Source of the DNA: Variovorax sp. Sphag1AA | GTDB lineage: Bacteria > Pseudomonadota > Gammaproteobacteria > Burkholderiales > Burkholderiaceae_C | DNA length: 64,000 bases | Assembly (NCBI RefSeq): GCF_014192575.1 | Contig: NZ_JACHYC010000001.1 | Coordinates: 1,054,001-1,118,000 of the forward strand | Direction: 5' to 3' | Part shown: in pieces, positions 58,166 to 64,000 of the stretch | Position numbering within the stretch: position 1 is the first letter of the stretch | Layout: the number at the start of each line of letters is the position of its first letter | Notes under the pieces: generated by a model | What the model was told of the DNA's origin: nothing | Database searches by the model: none | What the model saw: the letters and a program-made list of their open reading frames with translations, nothing else | Position numbers and translations under genes: made by a program

Positions 58166-58342
58166 GGTTGCGAACCGTTTTACCAGCAAGACGCCGGGCG
58201 CCACGTCGCGGCCATGACGATCCGCGCGCGGTTCGATTCATCGTTTTCCCTAACTCGAACTTCGCTGGTTTGCAAGAGCCGTTTTGAGGAGGTTTTCAAC
58301 CACAAGTTGTTTCAGACTCGCCGGCAGGAAAGCGGGGATGCC

Positions 58343-58540
58343 GTGGTTAAGAAGATTCGGCTCAATGATGAGCAATGGAATACGTTACACGCGCTCTACG
58401 AAGCGCACACCCAGAAGTTGCCAACCGATGCGATCAAGGTGTCCGAGCGCCTCCGGTCGAACGGACTGGTGACCTCCGACCGCCAGGGATGCATGTTCCT
58501 CACGGAGCAGGGATTGCGGCGCCTCAGCCAGGGCCGCTGA
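58343..58540 (+). CDS. small conserved protein, paralogue of 16736 gene
   Basis: 65-residue protein starting at GTG 58343 (MVKKIRLNDEQW); GGGGA lies just before it, and no ATG is in the right frame nearby. It is a paralogue of the 16736 protein, with 20 identities in the last 30 residues (SNGLV, DR.GC, LT..G, RLSQGR). It probably forms a helix-helix-wing fold. An in-frame ATG at 58214 would add 43 residues of unlikely composition from an AT-richer leader, which is more probably promoter. It ends three bases before the convergent alpha-CTD-like gene. Function unknown. Confidence 0.65.
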   Translation: MVKKIRLNDEQWNTLHALYEAHTQKLPTDAIKVSERLRSNGLVTSDRQGCMFLTEQGLRRLSQGR

Positions 58541-58543
58541 GCA

Positions 58544-58789
58544 TCAGTCCGCGAGTTGAAGGCCCTTGCGGTTGACGCTCTCGACGATCTCTCTCACCGA
58601 ATTCCGCCCCAGCCTCGACAGCACGAAGAGTTTGCGCGCCGGGACGCGCGTGACGTCTCGAACCGTGTGGAGTTGGTTCAGCCGCAGCACATTGGTCGTG
58701 CGCAGCGACAGATCGAGAATGGCAATGTCAGCGTCCAGAACCGGGTGCGCGGCCGGGGCGGCAGTGACGGGGTCGTGGCGATGATTCAT
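58544..58789 (-). CDS. stand-alone RNA polymerase alpha C-terminal-domain-like protein
   Basis: 81-residue protein whose residues 24-79 align with the C-terminal domain of RNA polymerase alpha (ILDLSLRTTNVLRLNQL ... LSRLGRNSVREIVESVNRKG). The DNA-contact residues of E. coli alpha, R265, N268, G296, S299 and E302, have counterparts R30, N33, G61, S64 and E67; K298 is Asn. There is no alpha N-terminal domain. It could bind UP elements or contact activators without assembling into polymerase, acting as decoy or co-factor. GGAG eight bases before ATG 58789 sets the start; the extension upstream is not needed. The 162-base gap to 58952 shows no other gene. Confidence 0.75.
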   Translation of the reverse strand: MNHRHDPVTAAPAAHPVLDADIAILDLSLRTTNVLRLNQLHTVRDVTRVPARKLFVLSRLGRNSVREIVESVNRKGLQLAD

Positions 58790-58951
58790 GTCGAGGTCTC
58801 CTGAAGCAATGCCCGAAACCTGCACACTCCGTGCCATCGCCACATGCCACTGACTTTGCTGGCTCTTCATTGGGCGAACCCGGTCAATCGCCTGATTTCA
58901 GAACAAGTCGATTGATCGATGTTCAGACAACTGCATGGTTTTTAGTCAGGG

Positions 58952-59470
58952 TTAACCAGCGGATTTGACTTCCAGTGCGTTGTCGACCGAAACCACACCT
59001 TTCACCGACTTGGCGATATCGCCAGCGCGCGCCTTCGCCTCTTCGCTCGGCGCCGGCCCCGTCAGCCGCACCGCGCCATTGCGGGTCTCGACGTCGATGC
59101 GCGAGACGCTCAGGTCCGGGTCCCTGGCCAGCGCTGCGGACACCGCCAGCGTTACGCCGGCGTCGTCGGTGGTCGCGATCGTCGCTGCCCCGAGGTTCTT
59201 GATGGCGTCCTTGGCGGCGATCGCGTCCTGCTTCACTTCGGGCGAAGTCACGAAAGCCTTCGTCTTGTCACGAGCGATTTCCGCCATTTCCGCGGCCTTG
59301 TTGCCTGCTGCGGCCGCGGTCTTCCCGACCTGATCGACCGCAGCGTCCACCTGCCGCTTCGAGGACTCGTCGGCCGCACGGTCGGTGCACGCCGCCGCTC
59401 CCAGAACACATGCCGTGATCGCTGCGATTCGCAAAAACGTCGGCATACGGATGCAATCTTTATCCAGCAT
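58952..59470 (-). CDS. BON-domain protein, probable lipoprotein
   Basis: 172-residue exported protein. Hydrophobic N-terminus (FLRIAAITACVLGAAAC, Cys28 the likely lipidated residue), an Ala/Lys-rich helical stretch (30-85), then a BON domain: TLAVSAALARDPDLSVSRIDVETRNG and VRLTGPAPSEEAKARAGDIAKSVKGV. BON domains bind membranes or phospholipid and occur in osmotic-stress proteins. The ribosome site AAAGGAGGT (59478-59486) is six bases before ATG 59470, which decides against the internal Met at codon 9. Confidence 0.85.
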   Translation of the reverse strand: MLDKDCIRMPTFLRIAAITACVLGAAACTDRAADESSKRQVDAAVDQVGKTAAAAGNKAAEMAEIARDKTKAFVTSPEVKQDAIAAKDAIKNLGAATIATTDDAGVTLAVSAALARDPDLSVSRIDVETRNGAVRLTGPAPSEEAKARAGDIAKSVKGVVSVDNALEVKSAG

Positions 59471-59822
59471 TCAATGACCTCCTTTTGAAGCCGAGCCAGT
59501 GAGGCCCTCGCTTCAATTTAGGCCGAACGGAAATCGCGCCTCGTGGCGCGACACCCCGAGCGCGTGTAGGCCAGCGACGTAGCCCGAATTCATCAATTTT
59601 TTACATCCCGCATGATGAAAGCTGATGAAATCTGGTTGCCTACTGTTACACGCAGATTTTGCAAATAAGAAGGAAGTTAACGGCGGACTCGTCACTGGGC
59701 AATACGGATGTAACCGCAACCTATGGATAAAAAAACATCGGGAAAGGATTTGCAAGAAAGCTTGTGGGGTAGGAAGGGTCCCACGTACAAACACGGGTTT
59801 TCTTAATCTCGAGGCCTTTTTT
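59471..59822. other. 352-base AT-richer intergenic leader
   Basis: Between the BON gene and the Pro-Ala lipoprotein gene. The left end holds the BON ribosome site. From about 59585 the sequence is clearly AT-richer than anywhere else in the window (TTTTTTACATCC, GATGAAAGCTGATGAAATC, GGATAAAAAAACATCGG), suggesting a long 5' leader or foreign promoter. A 27-codon ORF lies at 59723. No confident -35/-10 pair could be chosen. Confidence 0.5.
59723..59806 (+). CDS. possible 27-residue leader peptide
   Basis: ATG 59723 to TAA 59806 encodes a Lys/Gly-rich peptide (MDKKTSGKDLQESLWGRKG, ending YKHGFS). It stops 17 bases before the GTG of the lipoprotein gene. No good ribosome site precedes it. It could be a leader peptide or chance; recorded because of its position in an unusual AT-rich leader. 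Confidence 0.2.
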   Translation: MDKKTSGKDLQESLWGRKGPTYKHGFS

Positions 59823-62618
<2,796 letters not shown>

Positions 62619-62645
62619 CCTCCGCCTCGTTCTTACGAGAGTTCA

Positions 62646-62674
62646 ACAGCCCGCCCAGTGCGGGCTGTTTTTTT
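62646..62674 (+). terminator. rho-independent terminator
   Basis: ACAGCCCGC-ccagt-GCGGGCTGT is a nine-pair perfect stem with a five-base loop and a run of seven T. It lies 28 bases after the lipoprotein stop. It also abuts the end of the convergent LysR gene (stop at 62678), and the complementary A-run allows some use in the other direction. Confidence 0.93.
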
Positions 62675-62677
62675 GCC

Positions 62678-63577
62678 CTACGCGCCGGCGGGCGCCGCCG
62701 ACAACAGATGCTCAAGCATCCGACGCGCGTTCAGCGCCAGATCATCTTCACGGCGAACGCACGCCAGCAGACAACGTGCCGCCCACGCATCGGCGATGGC
62801 GATCCGGCCGATCTTCATCGAGGCGGCGCAGCGGTCCGCCGCCGCCCGGGGAACGATGCCGACGCCCACACCCTTCTCGACCATGCGGCAGACGGCCTCG
62901 AAGCTACGCACGCGCACGCGGAAGAACAGGCGCCGGCCCAGTCGCCTGGCCTGCATCGCGACCAGTTCCTGCAAGGGGCTCCCCTGCCCCAGCCCGACGA
63001 ACTCGCAATCGAGGATTTCATTCAGCGCGATCCGGCGGCGCCGCGAAAGCGCATGGCCACGCGGCACAACCAGCAGCAGGTCGTCGCGCCGGAACACGAA
63101 ATGCCGCAGCCCTTCCACATCGGCCGCATCCGACACGATGCCGATGTCGCAATGCCCAGCGCGCACCGCGTCCACGATCTCGGCGCTGGGGCGTTCCTCC
63201 AGGTCGACCGAGACACGGGGATGTGCCACCAGGAAGCTGCTCAGCACATCAGGCAGATGCTCGGTGATGGCAGAGGTGTTGCACAGCATCCGGACATGGC
63301 CCTGCAGGCCGGCGCCGTATGCGCCCAGTTCACCGCGCATGCGCTCGATCTGTTCCAGCACCACTCGCGCGTGGTGCATCAGGGTGCGGCCGGCCTCGGT
63401 GGGGGTCACGCCCTGCTTGGCGCGCAACAGCAGCGGCGCGCCCAGCGACTCCTCCATCCCGATCACCCGCTGGCTGGCGGAGGCCAGCGTCATGTGCGTC
63501 CGCGCAGCGCCACCGGTGATGGTTCCGCTCTCGATGATGTGGACGAACAGCCGAAGGTCGGTCAGATCGAATCGCAT
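62678..63577 (-). CDS. LysR-family transcription regulator
   Basis: 299-residue LysR-type regulator. N-terminal winged helix: DLTDLRLFVHIIESGTITGGAARTHMTLASASQRVIGMEESLGAPLLLR. The effector domain follows (GHVRMLCNTSAITEHLPDVLSSF; GHCDIGIVSDA; VEKGVGVGIVPRAAADR). ATG 63577 is used; a TTG three codons upstream is the alternative. It is divergent from a TauE/SafE-type permease gene, and a perfect palindrome lies between them (63600-63618), the normal arrangement for a LysR regulator and its target. Confidence 0.93.
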   Translation of the reverse strand: MRFDLTDLRLFVHIIESGTITGGAARTHMTLASASQRVIGMEESLGAPLLLRAKQGVTPTEAGRTLMHHARVVLEQIERMRGELGAYGAGLQGHVRMLCNTSAITEHLPDVLSSFLVAHPRVSVDLEERPSAEIVDAVRAGHCDIGIVSDAADVEGLRHFVFRRDDLLLVVPRGHALSRRRRIALNEILDCEFVGLGQGSPLQELVAMQARRLGRRLFFRVRVRSFEAVCRMVEKGVGVGIVPRAAADRCAASMKIGRIAIADAWAARCLLACVRREDDLALNARRMLEHLLSAAPAGA

Positions 63578-63599
63578 GGCCCGCAAGGTAGCACGCCAT

Positions 63600-63618
63600 C
63601 CTCAGGCCACGCCTGAGG
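63600..63618. promoter_or_regulatory. perfect palindrome CCTCAGGC-cac-GCCTGAGG, likely LysR operator
   Basis: Eight-base arms with a three-base spacer, 22 bases upstream of the LysR ATG and 55 bases upstream of the permease ATG. The inner pair gives T-N13-A rather than the usual T-N11-A, but symmetry and location fit a LysR-type box. Confidence 0.55.
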
Positions 63619-63673
63619 CTCAATGTGCAAGATCCCGATTTTCCGGCGACGCATGCATGGCCACACTGGCGCC

Positions 63674-64000
63674 ATGCCCTCGATCCCCTACTCGCACAAT
63701 GCTTCTCTCTGGCTGCTGGTCGCCGCAGTGTTCACACTGGCCGGCGTGGTCAAGGGCGTGATCGGTCTCGGCCTTCCGACGCTGTCGATGGCATTGCTTG
63801 CGCTGTGGATGCCGCCGGCCGAAGCGGCGGCCCTTCTCATCGTGCCTTCGCTCGTGACGAACGTCTGGCAATTGAGACCTTGGCCTACCGTGGGCCCGAT
63901 CGCGCGCCGCCTGGGTGCCATGCAACTTGGCATCGTGGGCGGGACCTTCGCAGGGGCATGGTGGCTCGGTGCACCGCACGGTGTCTGGCCGGTAGTCGCG
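63674..64000 (+). CDS. TauE/SafE (TSUP) family permease, 3' end outside window
   Basis: First 109 codons only. Helix 1 LWLLVAAVFTLAGVVKGVIGLGLPT, then SMALLALWMPPAEAAALLIVPSLVTNVWQL, is the TSUP signature (G.G.G.P...L.......A.......N..Q). A third helix LGIVGGTFAGAWWLG follows. The family moves sulfite, sulfonates or organosulfur anions across the inner membrane. Sulfite export would fit a sulfate-ester or sulfonate-using organism, but the link to the alkylsulfatase 35 kb away is speculative. Probably controlled by the divergent LysR protein. Confidence 0.85.
   Translation, partial: MPSIPYSHNASLWLLVAAVFTLAGVVKGVIGLGLPTLSMALLALWMPPAEAAALLIVPSLVTNVWQLRPWPTVGPIARRLGAMQLGIVGGTFAGAWWLGAPHGVWPVVA

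Noticed and set aside
58214..58342. N-terminal extension of the 58343 protein from ATG 58214
   Set aside because: The added 43 residues have no match in the paralogue at 16736, and the DNA is AT-richer, more like a promoter region.

Overview
The window is high-GC DNA with tightly packed genes and no RNA genes, insertion sequences, integrases or CRISPR arrays. Its content is typical of a metabolically versatile soil betaproteobacterium of the Variovorax/Comamonadaceae type: two TctC/Bug solute-binding proteins, several acyl-CoA enzymes, paired thiolase-like/DUF35 and MaoC genes, and a MalT/AlkS-type LuxR regulator. The genus is an inference from gene style, not from a marker gene.

Region 1 (about 1-31 kb) is dominated by acyl-CoA catabolism. 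After a partial LprI-like gene and an isocitrate lyase/PEP mutase family gene, a 12-gene block reads leftward from 13551 to 1142: alpha-methylacyl-CoA racemase, etfB, etfA, thiolase, DUF35 protein, thiolase-like protein, SDR, enoyl-CoA hydratase, two acyl-CoA dehydrogenases, acyl-CoA ligase, Bug protein. A 920-residue MalT/AlkS-like LuxR regulator (13700-16462) starts divergently from it. Two small ORFs follow, then a rightward operon (17058-22017) of enoyl-CoA hydratase/isomerase, acyl-CoA dehydrogenase, lipid-transfer thiolase, two MaoC-fold proteins and SDR. After a lytic transglycosylase, another rightward operon (23458-30851) has acyl-CoA ligase, PaaI thioesterase, Bug protein, alkylsulfatase, aldehyde dehydrogenase and alcohol dehydrogenase. 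Together these could take an alkyl sulfate ester to alcohol, aldehyde, acid and acyl-CoA, then through beta-oxidation with racemisation of alpha-methyl branches and possibly a retro-aldol step.

Region 2 (31-44 kb) holds an ATP-grasp-like protein, a DMT permease with a His-rich tail, an outer-membrane-type protein, a ribose-type ABC importer with a good sigma70 promoter, an MFS transporter, a Crp/Fnr regulator with a CRP-like box beside it, a phospholipase-D-family lipoprotein, a phospholipase-C-family protein with a repeat-built N-terminus, and a gamma-glutamylcyclotransferase-like protein.

Region 3 (44-64 kb) holds a membrane C13 peptidase, a giant pseudokinase/ATPase/GAF/nucleotide-cyclase protein, an unidentified Cys-rich protein, a GH46-like hydrolase, a periplasmic peroxiredoxin, a second phospholipase-D lipoprotein, a NUDIX protein fused to an apparently dead metallo-beta-lactamase domain, a stand-alone RNA polymerase alpha-CTD-like protein, a BON-domain protein, a Pro-Ala-repeat lipoprotein, and a divergent LysR/TauE pair cut by the window end.

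Convergent genes throughout end within 0-20 bases of each other or overlap. Two rho-independent terminators are clear (56731 and 62646).
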